Position numbers and translations under genes: made by a program
NCBI RefSeq assembly: GCF_000379845.1
Contig: NZ_KB903811.1
Span: 1 to 64,000, forward strand
Length of the DNA stretch: 64,000 nt
Direction of reading: 5' to 3'
Source: Moraxella boevrei DSM 14165
GTDB taxonomy: Bacteria; Pseudomonadota; Gammaproteobacteria; Pseudomonadales; Moraxellaceae
Notes under the pieces: generated by a model
Databases searched by the model: none
Told to the model about the DNA's origin: nothing
Seen by the model: the letters and a program-made list of their open reading frames with translations, nothing else
Shown here: piece after piece, positions 45,902-55,358 of the stretch
How the letters are laid out: each line of letters begins with the position of its first letter
Position numbering within the stretch: position 1 is the stretch's first letter

Positions 45902-48157
45902 TTAAAATCTAAAATCTGCTCCAACGGTAACTGTGCGTCCACGGGCATAATTGGTAAAACTGGTGCTACCGTCATCATTAAATTGGGCGTAATTGTTATT
46001 TTGTGAATTGGACGGGTGAATGTACAATTTGTCAAACGCATTTTCCACGCCAAAGCGGAACGTGGCGTGTTTGTTCAATTCATAACGGGCAAATAAATCA
46101 GTAATAATTGGATTGTTTGGCATTTGTTGCAAGCGTTCACCACCTTCAAAATCCAAATAATCGGGGCGTACACGCACATTTTTACCATAAGATTTTAGCG
46201 TTGCCCCAACTTGCAACTTTTCATCAAACAAGCGAGAACCTAGCTCTAATGTCCAATATTTTTCTGGCAATTTGTCCATTGCTCCACCTGTAAAACCAAA
46301 ATCATGATGTCCAGAGTTGATATTAACAGGTTGGTCGGACGTTTCGTTGGTGTAAGAAAGATTGGCAAAATATTTGCCTGTATCATAATTTGCCTGCACT
46401 TCGTAGCCTTTTGATGTTACTTTATTGGCAGAATTGACCGAAATCTGAGCATGAAAATCACCTGATGTATCAGGGTCGTTGATATTGGGTGTTAAAGAGC
46501 CATCCGATTTTTTTAGAAAAAATGATTGCGAATGGATATAATCTTTGATTTTTGTATTAAAGTACAAGGCTTTAAAACCCAATGTATCATTTTTGCCAAA
46601 CACGCCATGTTTAAAGGTATTAAAACCAATTTCATAAGTATCCGCAACTTCTGGGCGTAAAAATGGGTTCATTGAGCCGCCGCCTTCATTGTTAAAAAAT
46701 ACTTCTTGAATATTTGGCATTCGGCTGGTACGAGCATAACTGGCAAAAGGGGTAAAAGCGTCATTGATTTTGGCGGAAAACTGGATTTTGCCGTTGGTGT
46801 TAAGATGTGTTTTGTCAATGACTGCTTCACCTTTGGGAAAACAAGGCACATCAGCATCGCAAGCAGGTTTGAAACCTGAAAAATCGGTTTTGACTCGGCT
46901 TAAGCTTAAATCCACATCATAAATGCCTTTGCTAAAGGTATTGTTTAGATAAATACTACCAATTTTTTGTTTGCCACTAGGCGAAAAGGTGGTATAGTTA
47001 AAATTATCTTTATCAACCGCTTGAGCCTTTCTTGTATAATCATTGCGTTGAAACGACAAACCATATTGGCTACGAACTTGCGTATTTGCCAAATGAAAAA
47101 TACTGGTATTGCTTAAATCAAAATAATTGGCACGGTTTTTTGTACTTGCGTTTTCAAACAAAAAATATTTGGCATCTTTGTTAAAAACTTGAGAATTGTT
47201 ACTGGTATTTGCCAAAAATTTGGTATTTACCAAATCCGAATTAGGCTGATAGCGATATTCAAAACCATACGAATCGTTGGCAAGTTCTCGTCCACCGATA
47301 TTGGTGTTATACTGTCTGCCTGATAATAAAAAATGATGTTCTGGCGTGTCGTATTCTAACTTTGCTAAATAGGAACGTGGTTTTTGAATGCGTGCCGGGT
47401 TGTAGACATTGCTACTGGCGAGTTGGTTGTCGCCACGTTTATAATCACTGTTTTTGTTCGCACCGCTAAAAGCAATCATCGCCCCAAATTTTCCTGCTTT
47501 GTCAAACTGATGCCGACCAGCCACCGCAACCATACCATTATGCCCAAGCTTGTTGTTACCATAAGTGTATTTTGTGCGTACGCCAACGTTTTTATCATCA
47601 AGCAACACATCATCAACGCCAATGGTGCGAAAATTGGCACTGCCTACCAACGCATTGACACCATGACTACCGCCTTGACCGCCACGATTGACATCAACCC
47701 CCACCAAAAAATTGCTATCTACACTCGCCCCAAAACTACTGGTTGTTGGTGCGTTTGCTTGGTTGTCGTGAAAACCTCCGCCTTCACTGGTTGCGGTAAC
47801 GCCAAAATTGGTCTGTGGGACACCATCAATCATGGTATTAACTCGCCCAAGCCCAGTCATACCACGCACATTGACTTTGAGCGTGCCTTGTCTATCGTCC
47901 ATAAAAGTAAACGAACCTGGTAATGCACGCACCACGCTGTCAAGACCGCCTGATGTTCGGCTGATTTTTTCTTCATCTGCTTGTGACACTGCCCCTGCGG
48001 TGGTAAAAGTTTTATTATTGGTTGCGATGATTGTGATTTCTTTAAGCGTTGCTTCAGGTGTTTTTTCATTACTATCATCAACAACACTATCATCAGCAAA
48101 GGTTTGCATACTTGCCAAAATCGTTAAACAAAGCAAGGTTTTTTCAAATTTTATCAT
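45902..48157 (-). CDS. TonB-dependent haem/haemoprotein receptor
   Basis: A 751-aa outer-membrane receptor. Residues 1-21 are a signal peptide (TLLCLTILASMQTFA), a TonB-box-like stretch EITIIATNN lies near residue 45, the plug domain contains SGGLDSVVRALPGSFTF and VNVRGMTGLGRVNTMIDGVPQT, and the barrel ends TVGADFRF with a C-terminal Phe. It has the pattern of haemoglobin/transferrin/lactoferrin-type receptors. Ligand is inferred from its neighbours. It lies 60 bases upstream of the HemS-like gene. Confidence 0.92.
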   Translation of the reverse strand: MIKFEKTLLCLTILASMQTFADDSVVDDSNEKTPEATLKEITIIATNNKTFTTAGAVSQADEEKISRTSGGLDSVVRALPGSFTFMDDRQGTLKVNVRGMTGLGRVNTMIDGVPQTNFGVTATSEGGGFHDNQANAPTTSSFGASVDSNFLVGVDVNRGGQGGSHGVNALVGSANFRTIGVDDVLLDDKNVGVRTKYTYGNNKLGHNGMVAVAGRHQFDKAGKFGAMIAFSGANKNSDYKRGDNQLASSNVYNPARIQKPRSYLAKLEYDTPEHHFLLSGRQYNTNIGGRELANDSYGFEYRYQPNSDLVNTKFLANTSNNSQVFNKDAKYFLFENASTKNRANYFDLSNTSIFHLANTQVRSQYGLSFQRNDYTRKAQAVDKDNFNYTTFSPSGKQKIGSIYLNNTFSKGIYDVDLSLSRVKTDFSGFKPACDADVPCFPKGEAVIDKTHLNTNGKIQFSAKINDAFTPFASYARTSRMPNIQEVFFNNEGGGSMNPFLRPEVADTYEIGFNTFKHGVFGKNDTLGFKALYFNTKIKDYIHSQSFFLKKSDGSLTPNINDPDTSGDFHAQISVNSANKVTSKGYEVQANYDTGKYFANLSYTNETSDQPVNINSGHHDFGFTGGAMDKLPEKYWTLELGSRLFDEKLQVGATLKSYGKNVRVRPDYLDFEGGERLQQMPNNPIITDLFARYELNKHATFRFGVENAFDKLYIHPSNSQNNNYAQFNDDGSTSFTNYARGRTVTVGADFRF

Positions 48158-48181
48158 GTTTCTACCCTAAAAAAATTTTAC

Positions 48182-50299
48182 TTATTTATCTTTTAATAAA
48201 AAACTATAAGCCAAAGCATTATTCTTGATACGGCTAAACTGTCCAAATGCCCCACCGTGACCGCCTTCTAAATGGGTATAAAGCACAATGGGATTATCAT
48301 TATTTAGCTGATTATCACGCAGTTTTGCAACAAATTTTAACGCATGGCGAGCATCTGTTCGCACATCATTTAGATTGGCAATCAGCAAAAATTTTGGATA
48401 ATGTTGTGGTGTGATAATTTCATAAGGGCTGATTTTTTTCAGATTAGCAAATTCTTTGGCAATGTGTGGATTGCCCCATTCATCAAACTCTGCCTTTGCC
48501 GACTGGCTATCATCGCCCAATGCCGACAACAAATCCACAAAAGGCACTTGCAAAACACAGCCCTGATACAGCGTTGGATTTTTGATACACGCATTGGCAA
48601 CTAACCAACCGCCTGCACTCTCCCCCATGGCAAAGGTTTTTTGTTTATTGCCAAAACCAAGATTTTGTAAAGCTTTGGTTACACTAACAAAATCATTGAT
48701 ACTATTGATTTTATTCAGATTTTTTCCGCCTGTATGCCAACGTTCACCCAGTTCACCACCGCCACGCACATGAATAATCGCATAGACAAAACCTTTATCC
48801 AGTAAGCTAAAATAGCTACTGCCATAAGTCATATCCATGCTCTGACCGTAAGAGCCATAGCCATATACCAATAACGGACTTTTGCCTTTTTGCCAAAGTG
48901 ATGCTTTATAAACCAAACTAACAGGAATTTTTGAGCCATCTAAAGACTTGATAAATAAGCGTTTTACTTGATAATCCGCTTGTTTTTCAGGCATTTTTAA
49001 CCAACGATTATTTGCCAAATCATAAGATAATAGAGTTTTTGCTGTGGTTGGCGATGTATAAGCTATGTTTAAAATATCATTATTTATAGTTAAATGATTG
49101 TCAAAACCGCTAGCAGACAACCACATCATATAGGCATCATCAAAAAACTTTACCGCTTGCAATGGCTTTTGGCTACTTTGATAATAAATTTGGCTTAAGC
49201 CCTGTTTTCGTACCTTTAGAATTTGCCAATCACCTTGTAATAAAAAACTCTCAAATGTTTCATCCGCTTTTGGCGTAAAAATCTTTTGCCAATGGTTATT
49301 TTGTAGATTTTTTAAACTATTTGCTTGATAAAGTGCAAAATTTTTATGCTGATGATTGCTACGAATGACAAATTTATTATCAATGTGGTCAAGATAATAT
49401 TCTTGTTTAGTTTTTAACGCTTTGACCAAAATGGGCTGTGGATTTTCTGCAGTTTTATCAATTAAATAAATCTCGCTACTATCTAAATTGTTGATTGTCA
49501 TGATAATATATTTATCTGAACTGCTATTTGTCAAACCAATATAAAAGCCTTGTTTTACCTTATCAAAAATCAGCTTATCGCTATCTTTGCCAATTTCGTG
49601 TAAATAGATTTTGTCAGCATTGCCATTTTGATTGTGAATATAAATTAAACGATTATCATCAAGCCAAACAAAATCACCATTTGTATTATCAATTTTTGCT
49701 AAACTTTTTTGATTGCTTAAATCTTGAATATCAATGCGAAAATTTTCTTCACCTGTGGGGTCTGAAGCAATGGCAAACATGGTTTTGGCAGGGTTAAAGC
49801 TTGGATTGGTCGTGGTGGTTTTTGGTGTATTTATGGCTTGCCAATCATTGTCTGTTTTGTAAAAATATTGGTAAGCATGGCTGTTTTTATCGTAACTTTT
49901 TTTGAAAAACACACCATTTTCTTGCCAAATCTGCGGTTCTGTGCGAGTTTGCGAGCGTTGTAACATCTCATTTTCTAAGCGTTCTTGCAAACTTTTATCT
50001 ATTTGACCAAGTGCATAGCGGTTTTCATCATTGACTGTTGTTAAAAATAGTTTTTCATTTTCTTTATCAGACAAGTACGCATAATTATCCAAAACACCGT
50101 CTTCACGCAACAATGGATATTTTGGCAAAATTGGCACAATATTGTCAGCCATTTCTGCAGGTGCTTGCGATTTATGTGGATTGTCAGCACGGGTTTGGCT
50201 TGGCTCATCGGTTTTTTTGGCATAATCAGGATAAGCATGGCTAATAGTAATTATTAGTAAAATACTAGAAAAAAGCGTGGTTTTGACAAATGTTTTCAT
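48182..50299 (-). CDS. Exported prolyl oligopeptidase-family (S9A) serine peptidase
   Basis: A 705-aa protein. Residues 1-22 form a signal peptide (TTLFSSILLIITISHAYP), followed by a seven-bladed propeller and a C-terminal alpha/beta hydrolase domain. The catalytic triad is Ser in AMGESAGGWLVANACIKNP, Asp in LNDVRTDARHALKF and His in LEGGHGGAFGQF. It resembles oligopeptidase B (short peptides cut after basic residues) except for export, unlike most cytoplasmic S9A members. It sits between the TonB receptor gene and the ChaN-like gene within the haem locus. Confidence 0.9.
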   Translation of the reverse strand: MKTFVKTTLFSSILLIITISHAYPDYAKKTDEPSQTRADNPHKSQAPAEMADNIVPILPKYPLLREDGVLDNYAYLSDKENEKLFLTTVNDENRYALGQIDKSLQERLENEMLQRSQTRTEPQIWQENGVFFKKSYDKNSHAYQYFYKTDNDWQAINTPKTTTTNPSFNPAKTMFAIASDPTGEENFRIDIQDLSNQKSLAKIDNTNGDFVWLDDNRLIYIHNQNGNADKIYLHEIGKDSDKLIFDKVKQGFYIGLTNSSSDKYIIMTINNLDSSEIYLIDKTAENPQPILVKALKTKQEYYLDHIDNKFVIRSNHQHKNFALYQANSLKNLQNNHWQKIFTPKADETFESFLLQGDWQILKVRKQGLSQIYYQSSQKPLQAVKFFDDAYMMWLSASGFDNHLTINNDILNIAYTSPTTAKTLLSYDLANNRWLKMPEKQADYQVKRLFIKSLDGSKIPVSLVYKASLWQKGKSPLLVYGYGSYGQSMDMTYGSSYFSLLDKGFVYAIIHVRGGGELGERWHTGGKNLNKINSINDFVSVTKALQNLGFGNKQKTFAMGESAGGWLVANACIKNPTLYQGCVLQVPFVDLLSALGDDSQSAKAEFDEWGNPHIAKEFANLKKISPYEIITPQHYPKFLLIANLNDVRTDARHALKFVAKLRDNQLNNDNPIVLYTHLEGGHGGAFGQFSRIKNNALAYSFLLKDK

Positions 50300-50312
50300 C
50301 AGTTTTTCTCAA

Positions 50313-51224
50313 CTATTTTTTATTTTTTTCAGCAATTATCCAAGCAAAATCAGCTTTTGCGGTGTCAATTTCGCCAAGTTCTGCAGTATTGGATAACATC
50401 ATGACTACCGCAGTTTTGCTGGATTTTTTGGGGTCGTTATCGGCTAAATCTTGTGTTAAATCTTGTAAATGTATCGGCACGCCAATATTTTTTTGGGCGT
50501 GATAGTTGCCTGCTAAAAGCAGAGTGGGTTTTGGGGCGGATAGCATTTTTTCTGCCATGCGTCTATCCCGAAATTGCTGAATTTCTACCATATTATTCAC
50601 CAATCGTTGGTCGCTTTCGTCCAACTCATCGGCTTTCATGTCATGATTTTTGATAATGGTGTTAAAAATATGTTGTTTTATCAATGGTTTAGTTGATTGA
50701 TAGCCTTTAACCGGCTCTGCACCTTGCATTAAAATTTTGACTTCTGTTTTGGTGAGATTGGTAGCGATGAGCGGATAATTGTACAAAAATGGGTGTTTGA
50801 CAATGTCGCCATACAGTTGCCAATCCCAAGACTTTTGCCAGTTTAATAATGTTGCCAATTTGTTAAGGTTTTTTGGGGGATTTTGTTGGGTTTGATTAAC
50901 AAAATCTTGTTGCTCTACGGTGAGCATTTCCAACAAAAGACTGCCTTGTGGGCGAATTTTTTGTAGATTGTCTAAAAGCTGTATTGCTAAAATATGCTGA
51001 TTGACACGGTCATGATATTCACCCAAAATCACATTGTCATATTCAGCCAGTTGTTTGACAAAGTCGTGAAAACTGATAGTTTGTTGTGTTTGTAAGTTAA
51101 TAATTTGATTAGAAATAATAGGCGTTTGTTGATAATCATTAGCTATATTTGTGGCAAATAAGGTGGGTGAAAACCCAAAAAATACTGCAAAAACAAAAGG
51201 TTGTAGACAACGAGATAATGACAT
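50313..51224 (-). CDS. ChaN/PhuW-like exported haem-binding protein
   Basis: A 303-aa protein of the ChaN family: VKQLAEYDNVILGEYHDRVNQHILAIQLLDNLQ near residue 60 and LLLAGNYHAQKNIGVPIHL near the C-terminus, with two HD/HxxK haem-contact motifs. A signal peptide ends near LFATN; no lipobox Cys is visible, so it is probably periplasmic, not lipid-anchored. ChaN binds haem in Campylobacter and PhuW is in the Pseudomonas phu haem locus. It lies 13 bases upstream of the peptidase gene. Confidence 0.85.
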   Translation of the reverse strand: MSLSRCLQPFVFAVFFGFSPTLFATNIANDYQQTPIISNQIINLQTQQTISFHDFVKQLAEYDNVILGEYHDRVNQHILAIQLLDNLQKIRPQGSLLLEMLTVEQQDFVNQTQQNPPKNLNKLATLLNWQKSWDWQLYGDIVKHPFLYNYPLIATNLTKTEVKILMQGAEPVKGYQSTKPLIKQHIFNTIIKNHDMKADELDESDQRLVNNMVEIQQFRDRRMAEKMLSAPKPTLLLAGNYHAQKNIGVPIHLQDLTQDLADNDPKKSSKTAVVMMLSNTAELGEIDTAKADFAWIIAEKNKK

Positions 51225-51319
51225 AATTTATACTCAATCAAGATTTTTAATTGTTAGAACTTTATTGGCTAAATTGTGTGTGGCTAAAGTTCGTTTATCA
51301 GTTTTTGTAGAAAAATTAA

Positions 51320-51354
51320 AACTGTAAAGCTGGGAAAAATCCCAGCCTACAGTT
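51320..51354. repeat. REP-like hairpin (GCTGGG ... CCCAGC type)
   Basis: AACTGTAAAGCTGGGA and its imperfect complement TCCCAGCCTACAGTT form a 15-bp stem with a 3-base loop. It shares GCTGGGA / CCCAGCCTAC with the repeat at 44619. It could also act as a partial attenuator between the two genes. Confidence 0.65.
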
Positions 51355-51370
51355 AGGTAAAATTAACAGA

Positions 51371-51892
51371 TTATTTAGCAGAACGTACGGCTCTGGCAAC
51401 ACCTGTACTTGCCTTGCCGACTGGTTGAATGGCGATATTATAAAAATTTATTGAAAAAACGGTATTATCACCAATTTTTGGTGTTGAGCTAAAATAGGTT
51501 GTATTATCTTCATCATAACCTTTAAAAATTTTTTGATTTAGGGCAGGGTAAGCACATTTATATTCAATGATACTTTGCAATTCTTTAATATTCGGTAGTC
51601 GGTTCCCATTGCTCAGTTTGTTGGTTTCACTAAGGGCGGTTTGCCACGTTAATATTTTGGACGTGCCTTTGCAATTTTGGGCATTTTTATCCCATGTTTG
51701 TCCAATATTACAACGTTGCCAAATTAAATTTGTCTTTGTGTCTTTTACCTCAGCACCATCACCCAGTATTTCAAATCGGCTAGTTGGCGTAGTCTCTGGA
51801 CTTTTTGCACCACACATTTGTTCATCATCAGCAAAACTGGTTAATGGCAATATGCTTAATACGCCTATTGTTAATATTTTTATCATATTCAT
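51371..51892 (-). CDS. Exported DUF1566 protein
   Basis: A 173-aa protein with a signal peptide (ILTIGVLSILPLTSFA) and a DUF1566 (Lcl C-terminal-like) domain: FEILGDGAEVKDTKTNLIWQRCNIGQTW, ILTWQTALSETNKLSNGNRLPNIKELQSIIEYK and a terminal GVARAVRS. The function of the family is unknown. It lies 18 bases downstream of a larger relative, so the two are paralogues in one operon. Confidence 0.82.
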   Translation of the reverse strand: MNMIKILTIGVLSILPLTSFADDEQMCGAKSPETTPTSRFEILGDGAEVKDTKTNLIWQRCNIGQTWDKNAQNCKGTSKILTWQTALSETNKLSNGNRLPNIKELQSIIEYKCAYPALNQKIFKGYDEDNTTYFSSTPKIGDNTVFSINFYNIAIQPVGKASTGVARAVRSAK

Positions 51893-51910
51893 CGTAGTTA
51901 TCCTATATAA

Positions 51911-52729
51911 TTAATTGCTTGAGCGAACTGCACGAATAGATTGGGGGCGGTCTTTTCTTTGAGCAAAGTGGAAGACTTCACCAAAATCTACTGTATACAT
52001 ATAGTCAATTACATCTTCATCAGTATTTTCATAAGGGTTACCTGCTAAGGTAGAAGACCAATAATATTTTTTATCGGTTGTGGTGTGTTTAAAGGCATCA
52101 TTTAATGCAGGTAATTTGCTAAAGTCCATAATGCTATAAAGCTCATAGGTCTCAGGCAATCGCCAATCGCTATAACCACAGTATTTTTGTTCGTTTAAGC
52201 TGTCAATAAATGCTTTGGTATCGCATTTTTCGTTTAAGCCACACTTACCGCCATTTTGCTTACCTGCGACACCGCCATTGGTTTTTTCGTCATCGCTATA
52301 CCATGTGTAAGTGTGTTTGACATCATGAATACTGTTATCATTAGTTTTTTGTTCCCAAATCAGCCCAGTCGCCAAATCCTGCACACACTCGCCACCGTTT
52401 TGGTTGAGTAGTTTGTAGTTCATCGCTGTGCCTGCTTTGACTTCGCCGTCTTGTTGTAAGCCTTTAAAATCTTCTGACAATTTATCACAAGGCAAATCAT
52501 TTAATAAATCATTGCCACATTTTGTCATGCCTGTTGCTGTTAAAAGGGTAGATTTTTGAGGCGTGGCGATAGCGGGTGGTACAGGTGTAGTTGGTGTTAC
52601 TGGTGTGGTTGGTGCTACAGGTGTTACATCATTGGCAGAGTGAGAAGAGCCACCGCCACCACAAGCTGAAAGTAGCAAAATACTAACTGTCATGACAGAA
52701 AGTTTGCTTGTAAAAGGTATTTTAGGCAT
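51911..52729 (-). CDS. DUF1566 lipoprotein, first gene of the haem locus
   Basis: A 272-aa protein. The lipobox is LLLSAC (Cys near residue 23), followed by a Gly-rich and Thr/Pro-rich linker (VTPTTPVPP). The globular DUF1566 domain has DLATGLIWEQKTNDNS, YCGYSDWRLPETYELYSIMD and ends QSIRAVRSS. A surface or periplasmic lipoprotein, function unknown. ATG 52729 has AGGAAA upstream and opens the signal peptide (MPKIPFTSKLSVMTVSI). A perfect Fur-like palindrome lies 62 bases upstream. Confidence 0.85.
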   Translation of the reverse strand: MPKIPFTSKLSVMTVSILLLSACGGGGSSHSANDVTPVAPTTPVTPTTPVPPAIATPQKSTLLTATGMTKCGNDLLNDLPCDKLSEDFKGLQQDGEVKAGTAMNYKLLNQNGGECVQDLATGLIWEQKTNDNSIHDVKHTYTWYSDDEKTNGGVAGKQNGGKCGLNEKCDTKAFIDSLNEQKYCGYSDWRLPETYELYSIMDFSKLPALNDAFKHTTTDKKYYWSSTLAGNPYENTDEDVIDYMYTVDFGEVFHFAQRKDRPQSIRAVRSSN

Positions 52730-52790
52730 GGTAAATGTTTCCTGTTTTATGGATTTATAAAGATTATAAACGAATTGAAATAAAAATGTC

Positions 52791-52821
52791 AATAATAATG
52801 ATAATAATTATCATTATTATT
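52791..52821 (-). promoter_or_regulatory. Fur box (31-bp perfect palindrome)
   Basis: Arms of 15 bases, AATAATAATGATAAT and its exact complement ATTATCATTATTATT, separated by one base. The core consists of repeated GATAAT/ATTATC hexamers as in the Fur consensus. It lies just upstream of the DUF1566 lipoprotein gene and so of the probable haem operon. Confidence 0.85.
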
Positions 52822-52901
52822 TAAATACAATGAATCTTATTTTTTTATTTGAATGATATAATATTTGACTATAAATTAGTATTTACTTAACAAAACTGTT
52901 G

Positions 52902-55169
52902 CTATCGCACTTTAAAGCGTGTCAACCGCAAGGCATTCAGCAATACCGAAATAGAGCTAAGTGCCATCATCATCGCTGAAATCATCGGATTCAACACACC
53001 AAACATCGCCAACGGAATACCCAAACAATTATAAATAAACGCAAAAAATAAATTTTGTTTAATATTGCGGAGCGTGGCTTTGGCGATTTTTACCGCATAA
53101 TTCACATGAATTAAGGACGACCCAACAAGACGAGCCGATGCACTGTGTTTGGCGATATCCGTGCCTTGCTCCACCGCAAAACTGGCAGTTGCTGTTGCCA
53201 TCGCAGGAGCATCATTGACGCCATCACCAACCATCGCTACGCTCGCCCCTTTCTTTTGTAAGTCCATGATATTACTGGCTTTATCACGGGGTGATAGTTC
53301 GCCATAGGCGTCATCAGCATGAACGGCATGGGCAACATAATCCACCACCGATTGCTTATCACCACTCATAATAATAATTTTTAAGCCGTCTTGTTGCAAT
53401 CTACGTAAGGTTTCGCTACTGTCGTTTTTTAGACTGTCGGCAAGCGCAAACGCCGACAGTGGCACGCCATCAATGCTCACGCCAACTTGGCTAGCGATAT
53501 GCCAAACGCTGTGTGTATCTACCAACAGTTCTGTTGGCAATGCCATATGAGTAAATTCAAACGAGCCGACTTTTACCACGCTGTCAGTTTCACCGTCCAG
53601 ACTTAACACCGCTTGAATGCCCTGCCCTGCAACGGTTTTTACGGATTTAACTGGCAAAAATTGTAAGGTTTTGCCTTTGGTTTGTGCCAATTTTTCGGCA
53701 ACTGCAACCAAAGTCGTCGCTAAAGGGTGGTTAGCGTGGCGTTCCACACTTGCCACAAGGGTCAATACGTCTTCAAACTTTAAGCCATTATCTACCATAT
53801 AATGAGCGACCATCTTCGGCTTGCCTTCGGTAAGTGTGCCTGTTTTGTCCAATACCACCGTATCAATTTTCCCTGCATTTTCTAGGGCTTTGGCATCTTT
53901 AAACCAAACACCATGCCGTGCCGACACGCCCATCCCTGCCATAATCGCTGACGGCGTGGCAAGACCCAACGCACACGGACAAGCAATCACCAACACCGAA
54001 ACCGCCCGCATTAAAGCAATATTAAACGTTTCACCATAAACCGTTGTCGAGTTAATGCCAAATTGTTGCACCAACTCAAAACCACCAAAATACCAAAAAT
54101 TGCCCACAAAAGTCGCCATCGCAAGGCTTACCACCACAGGCACAAACACACCTGCCACCTTATCGGCAATCCGTGCGATATCCGCCTTACTGCCTTGAGC
54201 GTCGTTCAACGCTTGTATCATATCGCCAAGCCGTGTCTGCTCACCTGTCGCTGTAACACGGTATTCAAAACTGCCGTCCTGCACCATCGCCCCTGCCAGC
54301 ACTCGGCTATCACTGCGTTTGGTAATCGGCACACTTTCACCTGTCAAATGGCTCTCATCACACCAACCTGAACCCTGCACCACCACGCCGTCGGTGGCAA
54401 TCCGTGTTCCTGCCGTCGCCAACACCACATCATTCACTTGCACATCGCTTAACGCTTTATCTTGCCAATCACCGTTGCTATTTTTGGCGGTTACCGTGGT
54501 TGGAGTCAAATTTAACAACAAATTTAAACTGTTTAAACTGTGTTTTTTGGTACGATGCTCCAAATATTTACCAAGTTTTACCAATGCAATCACCGACACG
54601 CCAGCTTCAAAATACACATTGTGCGGTTGCCCAAGATAGTACCAAACATAAGTTGAATAAAGCCAAATAGTAACTGTGCCAAGCACCACCAGCACATCCA
54701 TATTTGCCAAACCCCCACGAATACTCGCCCATGCACTTTTGTAAAAAGGTAACGCAAACGCAAACTGCACCAAAGTCGCCAAGCCAAACTGCACCCACAC
54801 AGACGGCATCAAATCATGCCGACCAACGAGCATTCCGCCCATACCCACCAAAAATGGTAGAAAACACAACCACGTTCCCCACAGTTGCCATTGTCGTAGC
54901 GGACTTTGGTGTCGGACTTCTTCATTGTTCACGCCAAGGGTCGCATGATAGCCTGTTTTTTCTACCCAATCGCTGATTTGTTGCGGATTGGTCTGATTTT
55001 CATCATATTTTACCAACGCCGTTTCATTCGCAAAATTTACTTCTGCTTGGATAATCGCAGATTTTTTGTTCAACACTTTTTCGATACGAGTAGCACAGGC
55101 TTGGCAACTCATGCCGTCAATACTTAGGCTGACGGACTGGATATTTGGAGAAATGGCAGTTTGGCTCAT
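52902..55169 (-). CDS. copA: Copper-exporting P1B-type ATPase CopA
   Basis: A 755-aa heavy-metal P-type ATPase. One HMA domain (MSCQACATR, Cys-x-x-Cys) at the N-terminus is followed by eight membrane helices. The metal-site CPC is in VIACPCALGLATP, the phosphorylated Asp in DKTGT, the HP loop in HANHPLA and the hinge MVGDGVNDAPA. It ejects Cu(I) from the cytoplasm. ATG 55169 is chosen over an upstream TTG that lacks support. The chaperone gene upstream (55359-55571) points to copper. Confidence 0.93.
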   Translation of the reverse strand: MSQTAISPNIQSVSLSIDGMSCQACATRIEKVLNKKSAIIQAEVNFANETALVKYDENQTNPQQISDWVEKTGYHATLGVNNEEVRHQSPLRQWQLWGTWLCFLPFLVGMGGMLVGRHDLMPSVWVQFGLATLVQFAFALPFYKSAWASIRGGLANMDVLVVLGTVTIWLYSTYVWYYLGQPHNVYFEAGVSVIALVKLGKYLEHRTKKHSLNSLNLLLNLTPTTVTAKNSNGDWQDKALSDVQVNDVVLATAGTRIATDGVVVQGSGWCDESHLTGESVPITKRSDSRVLAGAMVQDGSFEYRVTATGEQTRLGDMIQALNDAQGSKADIARIADKVAGVFVPVVVSLAMATFVGNFWYFGGFELVQQFGINSTTVYGETFNIALMRAVSVLVIACPCALGLATPSAIMAGMGVSARHGVWFKDAKALENAGKIDTVVLDKTGTLTEGKPKMVAHYMVDNGLKFEDVLTLVASVERHANHPLATTLVAVAEKLAQTKGKTLQFLPVKSVKTVAGQGIQAVLSLDGETDSVVKVGSFEFTHMALPTELLVDTHSVWHIASQVGVSIDGVPLSAFALADSLKNDSSETLRRLQQDGLKIIIMSGDKQSVVDYVAHAVHADDAYGELSPRDKASNIMDLQKKGASVAMVGDGVNDAPAMATATASFAVEQGTDIAKHSASARLVGSSLIHVNYAVKIAKATLRNIKQNLFFAFIYNCLGIPLAMFGVLNPMISAMMMALSSISVLLNALRLTRFKVR

Positions 55170-55358
55170 GATGTTATTCGTTTTTGTCAAATCAAATAAA
55201 GTAGAAAAAATAATATTTGTATTAAAAAAATTAGAAAAAATAACAAAATTGCTAAAATTTTTATCAGTTTAAAAATGTTGCTAAATTATAACAAAAAAGT
55301 AAAAAAATACTCACCAAAAATTTAGTGGGTAGTTATCCAAATTCAACATGGCAACTGA

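Noticed and set aside
47384-48170. Long plus-strand frames opposite the TonB receptor gene
   Set aside because: Antisense to the plug and signal region of a clearly coding receptor; no start signals or recognisable motifs.
52800-52901. A separate small gene in the gap between copA and the DUF1566 lipoprotein gene
   Set aside because: The gap holds only the Fur-like palindrome and AT-rich sequence, with no frame of useful length.
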